Below are positions 49,978-58,666 of a DNA stretch of 64,000 nucleotides, one piece after another. Every line of letters starts with the position of its first letter. Position 1 is the first letter of the stretch. The notes beneath the pieces are model-generated. The model saw nothing but the letters and a program-made list of their open reading frames with translations, had not been told where the DNA came from and did not search any database. Made by a program: the position numbers and the translations under genes. Origin of the DNA: Methylobacterium sp. Leaf108 (GTDB lineage: Bacteria > Pseudomonadota > Alphaproteobacteria > Rhizobiales > Beijerinckiaceae); assembly GCF_001423265.1 (NCBI RefSeq), contig NZ_LMND01000023.1:248001-312000 (forward strand), given 5' to 3'.

Positions 49978-50019
49978 CTTTCCGGCTCCGTTGCCCTGGC
50001 GCAACCGCGAGCCGGAAAG
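49978..50019 (+). promoter_or_regulatory. Long hairpin covering the ribosome binding site of the FdhF/YdeP gene
   Basis: CTTTCCGGCTC (49978-49988) pairs fully with GAGCCGGAAAG (50009-50019). Inside, GTTGC and GCAAC form a second stem. The 3' arm contains GGAAAG, the only Shine-Dalgarno-like string before the ATG at 50025, so the structure would block translation when folded. It could alternatively be a terminator of gor, but it lacks a T-run. Confidence 0.6.
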
Positions 50020-50024
50020 TTCCC

Positions 50025-52325
50025 ATGACCGACAAGATGGCCGAGCCGATCATCGCTCCCTACGACGGTCCCGCCGGCGGCTGGGGTTCCGCCGGGTCGC
50101 TCGCCGAGATCCTGACCCGCGAGCAGATCCCGCTCTCGGGCGCGGCGCTGCTCATGAAGCAGAACAAGCCCGACGGCTTCATGTGCACGTCCTGCGCCTG
50201 GGCCAAGCCGGCGAAGCCCGCGGCGTTCGAGTATTGCGAGAACGGCGCCAAGGCCACGGCCTGGGAGCAGACCGCCAAGCGCGTCGGCCCCGATTTCTTC
50301 GCCCGGCACTCGGTCACCGAACTCCTGACCTGGACCGACTACGCGCTGGAGGAGAAGGGCCGCCTCACCCATCCGATGCGCTACGACCCTGGAACCGACC
50401 ACTACGTGCCGGTGACCTGGGCGGAGGCGTTCTCGCAGATCGGGACGGCCCTGCGCGGTCTCGATCCGGCCTCCGTCGTCCTCTACACTTCCGGCCGGGC
50501 CGCCCTCGAAACCTCGTACATGTACGGCCTGTTCGCGCGGCTCTACGGCACCAACAACCTGCCCGATTCCTCCAACATGTGCCACGAGCCGACCTCGGTT
50601 GGCCTCAAGGCGTCGATCGGGTCCCCGGTCGGCACCACGGTGCTGGAGGACTTCGAGTCCACCGACCTGATCCTGTTCTTCGGACAGAATGTCGGTTCGA
50701 ACGCGCCAAGGATGCTGCATCCGCTCCAGGATGCCCGCAAGCGGCGCGTTCCGATCATCACCTTCAACCCCTTGCGCGAACGCGGGCTGGAGCGCTTCAC
50801 CAACCCGCAGTCGGTGGTGGAGATGGCGACGCGGACCTCCACCGAGATCTCGACGCAGTATCTCCAGGTCAAGGCCGGCGGCGACATCGCGGCGATCACC
50901 GCGATGTGCAAGTGGCTGATCGAGGCCGATCGCGAGGCCGAACGGGTCGGGCGCCCGCGCCTCCTCGATGCGGCGTTCATCGCCGAGCACACCCACGGTT
51001 TTTCGGCCTTCGCGGCGTTCTGCGACGGCCAGGACTGGGCGACCCTGGAAGCGCGCTCCGGCCTCACGCGGTCGGCGCTCGAGGCGGCGGCGACGGTCTA
51101 CGCCCGTGCGCGCGCCGTGATCGGCGTCTACGGCATGGGGCTGACCCAGCACCGCAAGGGCACCGAGGCGGTGCAGATGCTGGTGAACCTGATGCTGCTG
51201 CGCGGCAACGTCGGCCGTCCCGGTGCCGGCCTGTGCCCGGTGCGCGGGCATTCCAACGTGCAGGGCCAGCGCACGGTGGGGATCACCGAGAAGCCGGAGC
51301 TCGCGCCCCTCGACAGGCTGAAGGACCTCTACGGCTTCGAGCCGCCGCGGGAGAAGGGCCTCAACACCGTGGAGGCTTGCGAAGGCATCCTCGATCGTTC
51401 GGTGAAGGCCTTCATCGGGCTGGGCGGCAACTTCGTGCGCGCCATCCCCGACACGGTGCGGATGGAGGAGGCCTGGCGGCACATGGACCTCACCGTCCAG
51501 ATCTCGACGAAGCTCAACCGCTCCCACCTCGTCAACGGTGCGGCCGCCTACATCCTCCCCTGCCTCGGGCGGATCGAGGTCGACGCCCAGGCGAGCGGGC
51601 CGCAGGCGGTGTCGATGGAGGATTCGACCTCCTGCTTCCACGGGTCTCGCGGCGTGACGCAGCCGGTGAGCGCCGAGGTCCGCTCCGAGCCCTGGATCGT
51701 GGCCGAACTCGCCAAGGCGACGCTGACCCCGAACCCGAAGGTCGATTGGGACGGATGGGTCGGCGACTATGCGAACGTCCGCGCGGCCATCGAGGCGACG
51801 TACCCCGACGTGTTCAAGGACCTCGAGGGCCGCATGTTCGACCCGGGCGGCCTGCGCAAGCCCGTTCCCGCCCGCGCCCGGCAATGGGAGACCCCGACGG
51901 GGAAGGCGACCTTCGTGGTGCCCGAGGGGCTGGACGAGAACCCGGACATGCCCAAGCGCCATGCCGACGTCCTCGACCTGATGACGCTGCGCTCCAACGA
52001 CCAGTTCAACACCACCGTCTACGGTTACGACGACCGCTTCCGCGGCGTGAAGGGCACCCGTACGATCCTGTTCATGAACGCCGACGACATCGACCGCCTC
52101 GGGTTTCGCGACGGCGAGAGCGTCGATGTGCGCACCGAGGCGCACGACGGCATCGAGCGGGTCGTGCGCGGCTTGCGGATCGTCGCCTATGGGATCCCGC
52201 CGGGCAATTGCGGTGGCTATTATCCGGAACTGAACCCGCTCATTCCGCTTGGGCACCATGACGAACAGGCGATGACGCCGGCCGCCAAGGCGATCCCGGT
52301 CCGGATCGTGCGTGCGGGCCCCTGA
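50025..52325 (+). CDS. FdhF/YdeP-type molybdopterin oxidoreductase
   Basis: 766 residues, one large molybdenum-bis-MGD subunit. DLILFFGQNVGSNAPRMLHP, YGMGLTQHRKGTEAVQ, GGNFVRAIPDT and SNDQFNTTVYGYDDRFRG are cofactor-binding landmarks. The N terminus has CTSCAWAKP rather than a full 4Fe-4S Cys set, as in the YdeP branch. Family members include putative formate dehydrogenases (from memory, Fdh4 of Methylorubrum is of this single-subunit kind) and acid-resistance proteins. No fdh beta or accessory gene adjoins. Followed 27 bases later by the sigma 1.1 protein gene. Confidence 0.9.
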   Translation: MTDKMAEPIIAPYDGPAGGWGSAGSLAEILTREQIPLSGAALLMKQNKPDGFMCTSCAWAKPAKPAAFEYCENGAKATAWEQTAKRVGPDFFARHSVTELLTWTDYALEEKGRLTHPMRYDPGTDHYVPVTWAEAFSQIGTALRGLDPASVVLYTSGRAALETSYMYGLFARLYGTNNLPDSSNMCHEPTSVGLKASIGSPVGTTVLEDFESTDLILFFGQNVGSNAPRMLHPLQDARKRRVPIITFNPLRERGLERFTNPQSVVEMATRTSTEISTQYLQVKAGGDIAAITAMCKWLIEADREAERVGRPRLLDAAFIAEHTHGFSAFAAFCDGQDWATLEARSGLTRSALEAAATVYARARAVIGVYGMGLTQHRKGTEAVQMLVNLMLLRGNVGRPGAGLCPVRGHSNVQGQRTVGITEKPELAPLDRLKDLYGFEPPREKGLNTVEACEGILDRSVKAFIGLGGNFVRAIPDTVRMEEAWRHMDLTVQISTKLNRSHLVNGAAAYILPCLGRIEVDAQASGPQAVSMEDSTSCFHGSRGVTQPVSAEVRSEPWIVAELAKATLTPNPKVDWDGWVGDYANVRAAIEATYPDVFKDLEGRMFDPGGLRKPVPARARQWETPTGKATFVVPEGLDENPDMPKRHADVLDLMTLRSNDQFNTTVYGYDDRFRGVKGTRTILFMNADDIDRLGFRDGESVDVRTEAHDGIERVVRGLRIVAYGIPPGNCGGYYPELNPLIPLGHHDEQAMTPAAKAIPVRIVRAGP

Positions 52326-52352
52326 CAGCGACGTGATCTGGCGACAGGCTGA

Positions 52353-52655
52353 ATGACCGAAGACGACGATGCGTACACGAGGCGGCAGGCGATCATCGAC
52401 CGCCTGCTCGCTGAAGCCCTCGATCCCCTGCGCGCGTCGCGTCTGCCCAGCCACGACGCTCTATCCGACGACATGCGGCTCGCCCTCGACTCGCTGCTCC
52501 TGAAGGTCGACGCCATGAAGGTCCGGCGGCTGACCTACGAGGATCTCGAACAAGCCCTGCCGCCGCGCGACGTCACCGCGGAGGATCTCGAGGCGATCTT
52601 CTGGATCCTGTCCGAGCTCGGCATCGCCATCGAGGACGGCGATGCCATGGGATGA
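52353..52655 (+). CDS. Stand-alone sigma-70 region 1.1 domain protein
   Basis: 100 residues. The C-terminal half (LTYEDLEQALPPRDVTAEDL, then EAIFWILSELGIAIEDGD) matches region 1.1 of RpoD, the autoinhibitory domain that keeps free sigma from binding DNA and occupies the polymerase cleft (typical form LTYDELNKALPP..LS...I...L..MGI.I.E). The first 50 residues are helical and charged. No DNA-binding sigma regions follow. It might mimic sigma and modulate polymerase. Probably co-transcribed with the molybdoenzyme gene. Confidence 0.75.
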   Translation: MTEDDDAYTRRQAIIDRLLAEALDPLRASRLPSHDALSDDMRLALDSLLLKVDAMKVRRLTYEDLEQALPPRDVTAEDLEAIFWILSELGIAIEDGDAMG

Positions 52656-52684
52656 ACGGCCCCTTCGGTCGGGAGCCGACGCGC

Positions 52685-52948
52685 TCAGCGGGCGTGTTCG
52701 TCGTCGCGATACCCGTTGTTCTCCCGCGCCGCCTCGACATTCCGAGGTTCGACGTTCCGGGGATCGCCATACGCCATGAACCGGCTACCGCCGCGCTCGC
52801 TCAGACGGGCATCGAAGGCGGGCGCCTGAACCTGTGAGGACGGGACGTCGACCTGGGCGCCCCAGACGGAGAGGGTCCGCGAACCGGCCAGGGCACCGCC
52901 GGTGGAAACGACCGCAAGAGCGGCGGCGACGACGATCGACTTGAACAT
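52685..52948 (-). CDS. Small secreted protein
   Basis: 87 residues: signal peptide ([20 protein letters not shown]), then a hydrophilic mature part with [18 protein letters not shown] and an acidic, Asn-rich end ([19 protein letters not shown]). AAAGGA is placed 8 bases before the ATG at 52948. No family recognised; convergent with the sigma 1.1 gene. Confidence 0.7.
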   Translation of the reverse strand: MFKSIVVAAALAVVSTGGALAGSRTLSVWGAQVDVPSSQVQAPAFDARLSERGGSRFMAYGDPRNVEPRNVEAARENNGYRDDEHAR

Positions 52949-53120
52949 GGCAATATTCCTTTCGTCTTCTAGCCTGCGACGATGGTTTCGCCGCATCTAT
53001 CCAGTGTTTCGCATCGCCATCCCTCGACGTTACAAGTTATCTCGGTCGATTGTGCGTTGGCGCACGTCCGCCGTTCGATCGCGCCGGGCGTCGGGGTCGA
53101 CCCATCCGAGGGGACCAAGG

Positions 53121-53152
53121 GCGGTTCGCGCTCGCATCCGGTCGCGAACCGC
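53121..53152 (+). promoter_or_regulatory. Inverted repeat upstream of the DAHP synthase gene
   Basis: GCGGTTCGCG (53121-53130) and CGCGAACCGC (53143-53152) are perfect 10-bp arms, followed at once by TCTATAAG, a possible -10 element. The spacing would suit either an operator or an RNA hairpin about 70 bases before the ATG at 53224. Which of the two cannot be told from sequence. The rest of the 52949-53223 spacer shows nothing else. Confidence 0.5.
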
Positions 53153-53223
53153 TCTATAAGCCGCGCTCCTCACACGAGATTCCCCTTCAGCGAAGCCGGC
53201 CGAGAGGTGGACGGGAGACGATC

Positions 53224-54606
53224 ATGGGCGAGCGTTGGACACCGAAAACGTGGCGGCAGCTGCCGATCCAGCAGGTGCCGGCCTATCCGGATGCCGCCGC
53301 GCTCGAGAGCGTCGAGACGCAGCTCGCGAGCTTCCCGCCCCTGGTCTTCGCCGGTGAGGCGCGCAAGCTCAAGGCGTCCCTGGCGCGGGTCTCCACGGGC
53401 CAGGCGTTCCTGCTCCAGGGCGGCGATTGCGCCGAGAGCTTCGACGAGCATTCGGCCGACAACATCCGCGATTTCTTCCGCGTGTTCCTGCAGATGGCGC
53501 TGGTGCTCACCTTCGCCGGCGGCTCGCCGGTGGTGAAGGTCGGCCGTATCGCCGGTCAGTTCGCCAAGCCGCGCTCCTCGCCCACCGAGACGATGGATGG
53601 CGTGGTGCTGCCGAGCTACCGCGGCGACATCGTCAACGGCCTGACCTTCACGGAAGAAGCGCGCGTGCCCGATCCGCGCCGACAGCTGGAGGCCTATCGC
53701 CAATCGGCGGCGACGCTCAACCTGCTGCGTGCCTTCGCCACCGGCGGCTACGCCAACCTCGAGAATTCGCATCGCTGGATGCTCGGGTTCGTGAAGGATT
53801 CGCCGCAATCCTCGCGCTACGCCGATTGCGCGGAGCGGATGACGGAGGCCCTCGACTTCATGCGGGCGATCGGGATCAACCCCGAGACCCACCAGGAAGT
53901 GCGAACCACCGATTTCTACACGAGCCACGAGGCGCTGCTGCTCGGCTACGAGGAGGCGCTGACGCGCGTCGACTCCACCAGCGGCGACTACTACGCTACC
54001 TCGGGCCACATGCTCTGGATCGGGGACCGCACCCGCCAGCCCGATCACGCCCATGTGGAATACGCCCGCGGCATCAAGAACCCGGTCGGCCTCAAGTGCG
54101 GGCCGTCGATGACCGCCGAGGGTCTGATCCGCCTCGCCGACCAGCTCAACCCGGCCAACGAGGCGGGCCGGCTCACCCTCATCTGCCGGTTCGGTGCCGA
54201 CAAGGTCGGCGAGCACCTGCCCGGCCTGATCCGCGCGGTGGAGCGCGAGGGCCGCAGTGTCGTCTGGGCCTGCGATCCGATGCACGGCAACACCATCTCG
54301 GCCGGCCGCTACAAGACGCGACCGTTCGAGCGGGTGATGCAGGAGATCGAGGGCTTCTTCGACGTCCACCGGGCCGAAGGCACCATTGCCGGCGGCATCC
54401 ACCTGGAGATGACCGGCAAGGACGTCACCGAATGCACCGGCGGCGCCCGCGCGCTGACGGCCGACGACCTTCAGGATCGCTATCACACCTATTGCGACCC
54501 GCGCCTCAACGCGGAGCAGGCGCTCGAAGTGGCGTTCCGCACTGCCGAACTCGTCAAGCGGGAACGCAGCCACGTCGAGCGCCCGCGCCTCGACGCGGCC
54601 GAGTGA
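53224..54606 (+). CDS. aroG: Class II 3-deoxy-7-phosphoheptulonate (DAHP) synthase
   Basis: 460 residues, the plant/Mycobacterium-type enzyme that joins PEP and erythrose 4-phosphate at the head of the shikimate pathway. [14 protein letters not shown] (metal and PEP site), [25 protein letters not shown] and [10 protein letters not shown] are all intact. The ATG at 53224 follows GGGAGACG. Its stop overlaps the first bases of the dispersed repeat, so the repeat hairpin is part of its 3' end. Symbol follows the mycobacterial usage. Confidence 0.95.
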   Translation: MGERWTPKTWRQLPIQQVPAYPDAAALESVETQLASFPPLVFAGEARKLKASLARVSTGQAFLLQGGDCAESFDEHSADNIRDFFRVFLQMALVLTFAGGSPVVKVGRIAGQFAKPRSSPTETMDGVVLPSYRGDIVNGLTFTEEARVPDPRRQLEAYRQSAATLNLLRAFATGGYANLENSHRWMLGFVKDSPQSSRYADCAERMTEALDFMRAIGINPETHQEVRTTDFYTSHEALLLGYEEALTRVDSTSGDYYATSGHMLWIGDRTRQPDHAHVEYARGIKNPVGLKCGPSMTAEGLIRLADQLNPANEAGRLTLICRFGADKVGEHLPGLIRAVEREGRSVVWACDPMHGNTISAGRYKTRPFERVMQEIEGFFDVHRAEGTIAGGIHLEMTGKDVTECTGGARALTADDLQDRYHTYCDPRLNAEQALEVAFRTAELVKRERSHVERPRLDAAE

Positions 54607-54709
54607 TCCGTTTCCCGCGTGAATCGAGCGGGAACCGGATCACCGAGCCCGCGCGGCGCCTGAGCGAAGCCCATGTCCGCATCACGAAGTGATCACCCGG
54701 AAATGGTAT
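54605..54709 (+). repeat. Dispersed 3'-end repeat, copy 2 (behind the DAHP synthase gene)
   Basis: Begins inside the stop codon. The hairpin at 54605-54641 (arms GATCCGTTTCCCGC and GCGGGAACCGGATC, 13 of 14 paired, 9-base loop) is followed by the 68-base core shared with 8254-8357, ending AATGGTAT. The hairpin arms differ from copy 1 while pairing is kept; the core has three differences. Confidence 0.85.
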
Positions 54710-55103
54710 AGGTCGAGCGGAGTTCCGGCACGGCATCCCCGGTCGCCTGACTGCGGATGCGGCGACACGAGCCTCTCCTCGATGCGGTCGGCCCGCACCT
54801 GTCCCCGGCCTGTTCCGAAGGACAGCCGAGGCACGGCCCTGCTCCTGGCGGCGCCATGACCCGACCTGCGGCCGTCATTCTGGTGCATGCGGCGACTCAT
54901 CGGGATCGAACGCCGGATGAGCGGGAGGGCCGAGGTCCTTCCGGACTGCATCGACCGGACGGGCGGGCGCGGCCCGATGCATCGTGGTTATCGAGGACGA
55001 CACCCGTGCGATCGCCGGCGTCTCTTCCGGGCGCGCTCCCGGCCAGCCGGACCTCGAACGGGGTCGCCGCTCTTTGTCCGACCGGCGAGCGCGGCGCGCC
55101 GGC
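54710..55103. other. Spacer between the repeat and dprE2
   Basis: Several open frames exist on both strands but none has a ribosome binding site or non-random composition. No RNA, promoter or repeat recognised. It separates two convergent genes. Confidence 0.4.
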
Positions 55104-55847
55104 CTAGAGGCGAAGGCGCTTGAAGATCGGCTCCGGGATGGCGCGGATGATCGCCATCACGAGGCGCCAGACCGGACGGACGTAGACGACGTCGGCCCGG
55201 CCCCGCTCGGCCGCCGCGTAGATGGCGGCGCCGACCTCCGCGGGCTCGGCGGTGAGAAGCGGCGGCAGCGACAGCGCCTGGGTCATGCGCGTGCGCACGA
55301 AGCCGGGCTTGACCGTCACGACCCGAACCGGCCCCCGGGCGAGCCGGTTGCGCAGGCCCGACAGGAAGGCGGTGAACCCGGCCTTGGCCGAGCCGTAGAC
55401 GTAGTTCGATCCTCGGCCGCGGTCGCCCGCCACCGAGCTCACCCCGACGATCGTGCCGTGGCCCCGCGCCGCGAAGCGGTCGGCCAGGATGCCGAGGAGC
55501 AGCGATGGCCCGAGGTAATTCGTGGCCATGACCCGTGCGGCATGCTCCGGGTCGGCCTCGGCACGGTTCTGGTCGCCGAGTTCCCCGACGACGCAGACCA
55601 CGGTGTCCGGAAGGACCGGCAGCGCGTCGACGAAGGCGGCGAGGGTATCGAGGGCGAGGACGTCGAGGGGCAGGACCGCGACGGGCTCGCCGGTGCGGAC
55701 GCTGAGATCGTCGGTGTCGCGACGGGCCGCGCTCGGATCGCGCGCCGTGAGCACGATCGCCCAGCCCTCGCGGGCATAACGGGACGCCACCGCCCGACCG
55801 ATGTCCGATGTGGCGCCTACCAGGAGGAGCGTCTTGCGGCCGGCCAT
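55104..55847 (-). CDS. dprE2: SDR family keto-reductase, DprE2-like
   Basis: 247 residues, classical SDR: GATSDIGRAVASRYAREG at the start, VSSVAGDRGRGSNYVYGSAKAG with Ser-Tyr-Lys catalytic residues, and a C-terminal segment WRLVMAIIRAIPEPIFKRLRL that looks membrane-associating, as in mycobacterial DprE2. With DprE1 it would epimerise C2 of polyprenyl-phospho-ribose to give polyprenyl-phospho-arabinose. It lies 93 bases after dprE1 on the same strand, past a short tandem repeat. Assignment depends on the adjacent DprE1 and UbiA genes. Confidence 0.82.
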   Translation of the reverse strand: MAGRKTLLLVGATSDIGRAVASRYAREGWAIVLTARDPSAARRDTDDLSVRTGEPVAVLPLDVLALDTLAAFVDALPVLPDTVVCVVGELGDQNRAEADPEHAARVMATNYLGPSLLLGILADRFAARGHGTIVGVSSVAGDRGRGSNYVYGSAKAGFTAFLSGLRNRLARGPVRVVTVKPGFVRTRMTQALSLPPLLTAEPAEVGAAIYAAAERGRADVVYVRPVWRLVMAIIRAIPEPIFKRLRL

Positions 55848-55904
55848 CGTCGAGCACCTTGCAAGGGAGATGATGAGGAGCGCGGATCGAGGCCCGACGC
55901 CGAA

Positions 55905-55952
55905 CCTTCTACACTCCGAGCCTTCTACAATCCGGGCCTTCTACACGCCGAG
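55905..55952 (-). repeat. 16-bp tandem repeat at the dprE1 stop codon
   Basis: Three units of the form CTCGGCGTGTAGAAGG in the dprE1 direction, with a few substitutions. The first contains the last codons (Leu-Gly-Val) and TAG stop of dprE1, so the others look like duplications of the gene's end placed between dprE1 and dprE2. Confidence 0.85.
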
Positions 55953-57296
55953 CCTTGCGGAAAGATGCGAGGTCAGGCGACGCTCGGCGCCGATCGCGTG
56001 CCGCAGGCGTCGAAACTCGCCGAGGCCGGGATAGCCGGCCTCGAAGGTGGCGCGGGTCTGCCTGGAATCCTTGGCGAGGTAGAGCCGTCCGCCGGCCGGG
56101 ACCACCAGACGGTCGATCTCGTCGAGGAGAGCCAGGGCGGCGGCGTTGGCCGGCAGGTCGAGGGCGAGGGTGTAGCCATCCATCGGGAACGACAGGAGGC
56201 CGCTGCCCGGCCCGAGCCGCTTGAGCACGGCCAGGGGTGAGGCGCTCCCCAGGCGCGCCACGCGCTCGAGGATCTCGGCCAGGACGGGTTGGGCGGAGCC
56301 CGGCGGGATGACGCATTGATGCTGCACGAAGCCCCGCCGGCCATAGAGCCTGTTCCAATCGGAGAGGCCGTCGAGGGGGAAGAAGTACTGCCGCCAGGGC
56401 ACGTAGGCCGGCCGTCGCGCCGCCGCCGCGCCGCGGCGATGGTAGAGCGCGTTGAAGGCACCGACCGTGAGCGGGTTGAGCGTCCAAGACGGCATGTCGA
56501 CGGGAACCGGCACGGCGGCCCGGCCGGCCGCCCGGGGCGGCGCGAGGCCCGCGCATTCGGCGGCCGACGCATGCTCGCCGCGAAACACGAGGCCGCGCCC
56601 GAGGTGCCCTCCCCGGCTCTGGCAGTCGATCCAGGCGACGCAATAGGTCGCCTCGGCGCTGCGATCGAGCGCGGCGACGAGGCCGGACAGATTGGTGGCG
56701 ACCTCGGTTTCCTGGCGAATCCAGCCGCTCTCGATCGGGCGCAGCCGAAAGGTCGCGTCCACGATGAGGCCGGTGAGGCCCATGCCGCCGACGGTGGCCG
56801 TGAACAGTTCGGGATTGTCCTCCCGCGAGCAGCGAAGCGGGCGCCCGTCGGGCAGGAGCAGGGTGAGCGCGTCGAGATGGTCGCCGAAACCGCCTTCGCG
56901 GTGGTGGTTCTTGCCGTGTACGTCGGCGGCGATCATCCCGCCCACGGTGACGAGGCGGGTCCCCGGCACCACGAACGGAAAGAAGCCGCGGGGCACGACC
57001 ACGTCGAGGATGTCGGCCAGCAGCACGCCCGCCTCCACGGTGAGGCGGCCGCTGTCGGGATCGAAGCCGCGGAAGCGATCGAGGCGCCGCATCAGCACGG
57101 TCTGGTGGAGGCCGATGGCGGCATCGCCGTAGGCACGCCCGTTGCCACGCGCGACGTAGTCGGTGCCCGCGGCCACGAGCCCCGGCAGACGGTCGGGGGC
57201 CTCCGCCCGCAGGATGCGCGATTCGGCGCGCGGATAGCGGCCCCACCCGGAGAGGGTGCCGAGTGGTCCGGCAATGTCGCGGGGCCGGTCCGTCAC
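55941..57296 (-). CDS. dprE1: FAD-linked oxidase, DprE1-like (decaprenylphosphoryl-ribose 2-oxidase)
   Basis: 451 residues. FAD/vanillyl-alcohol-oxidase fold: GNGRAYGDAAIG and GGMIAADVHGKNHHREGGFG are the FAD-binding segments; the C-terminal half carries FPMDGYTLALDLP and YLAKDSRQTRATFEAGYPG, characteristic of DprE1. The resistance-determining cysteine of mycobacterial DprE1 lies near the isoalloxazine region; here that stretch reads WIDCQSRGG and FVQHQCVIPP, so it needs alignment. It would oxidise polyprenyl-phospho-ribose at C2. GTG at 57296 overlaps the GT87 gene stop (GTGA). Confidence 0.87.
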   Translation of the reverse strand: MTDRPRDIAGPLGTLSGWGRYPRAESRILRAEAPDRLPGLVAAGTDYVARGNGRAYGDAAIGLHQTVLMRRLDRFRGFDPDSGRLTVEAGVLLADILDVVVPRGFFPFVVPGTRLVTVGGMIAADVHGKNHHREGGFGDHLDALTLLLPDGRPLRCSREDNPELFTATVGGMGLTGLIVDATFRLRPIESGWIRQETEVATNLSGLVAALDRSAEATYCVAWIDCQSRGGHLGRGLVFRGEHASAAECAGLAPPRAAGRAAVPVPVDMPSWTLNPLTVGAFNALYHRRGAAAARRPAYVPWRQYFFPLDGLSDWNRLYGRRGFVQHQCVIPPGSAQPVLAEILERVARLGSASPLAVLKRLGPGSGLLSFPMDGYTLALDLPANAAALALLDEIDRLVVPAGGRLYLAKDSRQTRATFEAGYPGLGEFRRLRHAIGAERRLTSHLSARLGV

Positions 57297-58546
57297 CGCA
57301 AGCCGCCGGCGAGGGGCAGGCCATCGCCAAGCCGGGCCGGTGCCGCTACCGGACCCGCCGCACGGCTGAGGATGCGCCAGACCAGGACGACGATGGCCAG
57401 TAGGGCGAAACCGGCGAGGCTCGGCGGCCACGCCGCCGTTCCGGGATACGGAATGTCCTGCCCGACCATCCTGTCGTGCCAGACCGAGGCGAGGAGGCCG
57501 TAGCCGCAGGTGAAGAGGCTCAAGCCGAGGAGGGCGATCTGCTCGCGTGGGCTCGCACGCCGGATCAGGCCCGGCATTAGGAAGGCCAGGGCGATGCCGT
57601 AGAGCGTCAGGTCGTAATCGTAGGCGTAGGGGCTGACGAACAGGCCGGCCAGGGCCGTGGCGCCCAGCGCCGTCGCCGTGTCCCGCCGGCCCCGGATCGT
57701 GGCAACGACCACGGACAGGGCGAGGAAGGCGATGCCGGCCTGGACGGCGAGCGCGACGCCCGCCGGCACCGCGAGGCTGCGCAGCGCCGCGTAGACCGAG
57801 ATCATCCGGTGCAGGGGATAGTAACCGGCGACCAGGAAGGCCTTCGCCTCGGCGACGGCGGAGACGAACGCCGGCCAGACCGTTATGCCGAGGGCGAGGG
57901 TGGCGGCCGCGCAGGCGAGCGCGACCACGCAGGCGGCGAGCCCGACGCAGCGCCAGTGCCGGGCCGCCACCGCATGCAGCGCGAAGGCGACGGCCAGATG
58001 GGGTTTGACGACCATCAACCCGAGGGGCAGCCCGGCGAGCGCTCGGCCCCCGGCGAAGGCCAGGGCGGCAAGACCGATCAGCGTGCCGCTCAGGAAGCCG
58101 TTCTGGCCGCAGCCGATGGTCACGACGATCGCCGGGAAGATCGCCAGCAGCACCGCCGGGAAGGCCTCGTCGGCGATGCGCTTGAGGACGAGCAGGAAGG
58201 CCGCGAGGGTCGCCCCGGTGAACAGGAGATAGGCGAGGCTCACGGGAAGGAGCGCGAGGCCGGCCACCACGAGATCGAACGGCGGCGGGTAGGTCCAGGG
58301 CATGAACGTGTCGCTGCCGCTCACGACCCGCTGCACCTCCCGCATCGTCCCGGCGTGATAGGCCTCCGCCGCTCGCCCCTGCCAGATCATGCGCCCGACG
58401 ATATGGAAGGTCTCGAAATCCGTGAGCTCCGTCTTCTCGATCCGTGTGAGCCCGGCGAGGGTGGCCGCCTTGGCCAGCACCACCGCCGGCATGAGCAGGA
58501 GCAGGACGCGGGTGACCAGCGGTGTCGCGAAGCGTGTGATGATCAC
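57293..58546 (-). CDS. GT87-family membrane glycosyltransferase (GT-C fold)
   Basis: 417 residues with about ten membrane helices. The first extracytoplasmic loop contains TDFETFHIVGRMIWQG and a following WTYPPPFDLVVAGLALLP, as in DUF2029/GT87 enzymes (PimE class) that use polyprenyl-phosphate sugars. Placed directly before dprE1 with a 4-base overlap, it is a natural candidate for transferring arabinose (or another sugar) from a polyprenyl carrier to an envelope glycan. The donor is inferred from context. ATG at 58546. Confidence 0.85.
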   Translation of the reverse strand: MIITRFATPLVTRVLLLLMPAVVLAKAATLAGLTRIEKTELTDFETFHIVGRMIWQGRAAEAYHAGTMREVQRVVSGSDTFMPWTYPPPFDLVVAGLALLPVSLAYLLFTGATLAAFLLVLKRIADEAFPAVLLAIFPAIVVTIGCGQNGFLSGTLIGLAALAFAGGRALAGLPLGLMVVKPHLAVAFALHAVAARHWRCVGLAACVVALACAAATLALGITVWPAFVSAVAEAKAFLVAGYYPLHRMISVYAALRSLAVPAGVALAVQAGIAFLALSVVVATIRGRRDTATALGATALAGLFVSPYAYDYDLTLYGIALAFLMPGLIRRASPREQIALLGLSLFTCGYGLLASVWHDRMVGQDIPYPGTAAWPPSLAGFALLAIVVLVWRILSRAAGPVAAPARLGDGLPLAGGLR

Positions 58547-58666
58547 GAAGGGGAGCCCAATGCGCCGGTGACGCCGTTCGTCCGAGCCTTGACGCTTTCA
58601 CGGGCGGTTTAAGGAAGGGTTAGGCGCGATCGCCGATAAAATCCGCCGAATGTCCCTCCATCGGGA

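Noticed and set aside
48399..52454. 1351-residue minus-strand frame opposite gor and the molybdoenzyme
   Set aside because: Shadow of the two plus-strand genes; no recognisable motif despite its length.
54757..55107. 116-residue open frame in the spacer after the DAHP synthase gene
   Set aside because: No ribosome binding site and compositionally random; ends inside dprE2 on the opposite strand.
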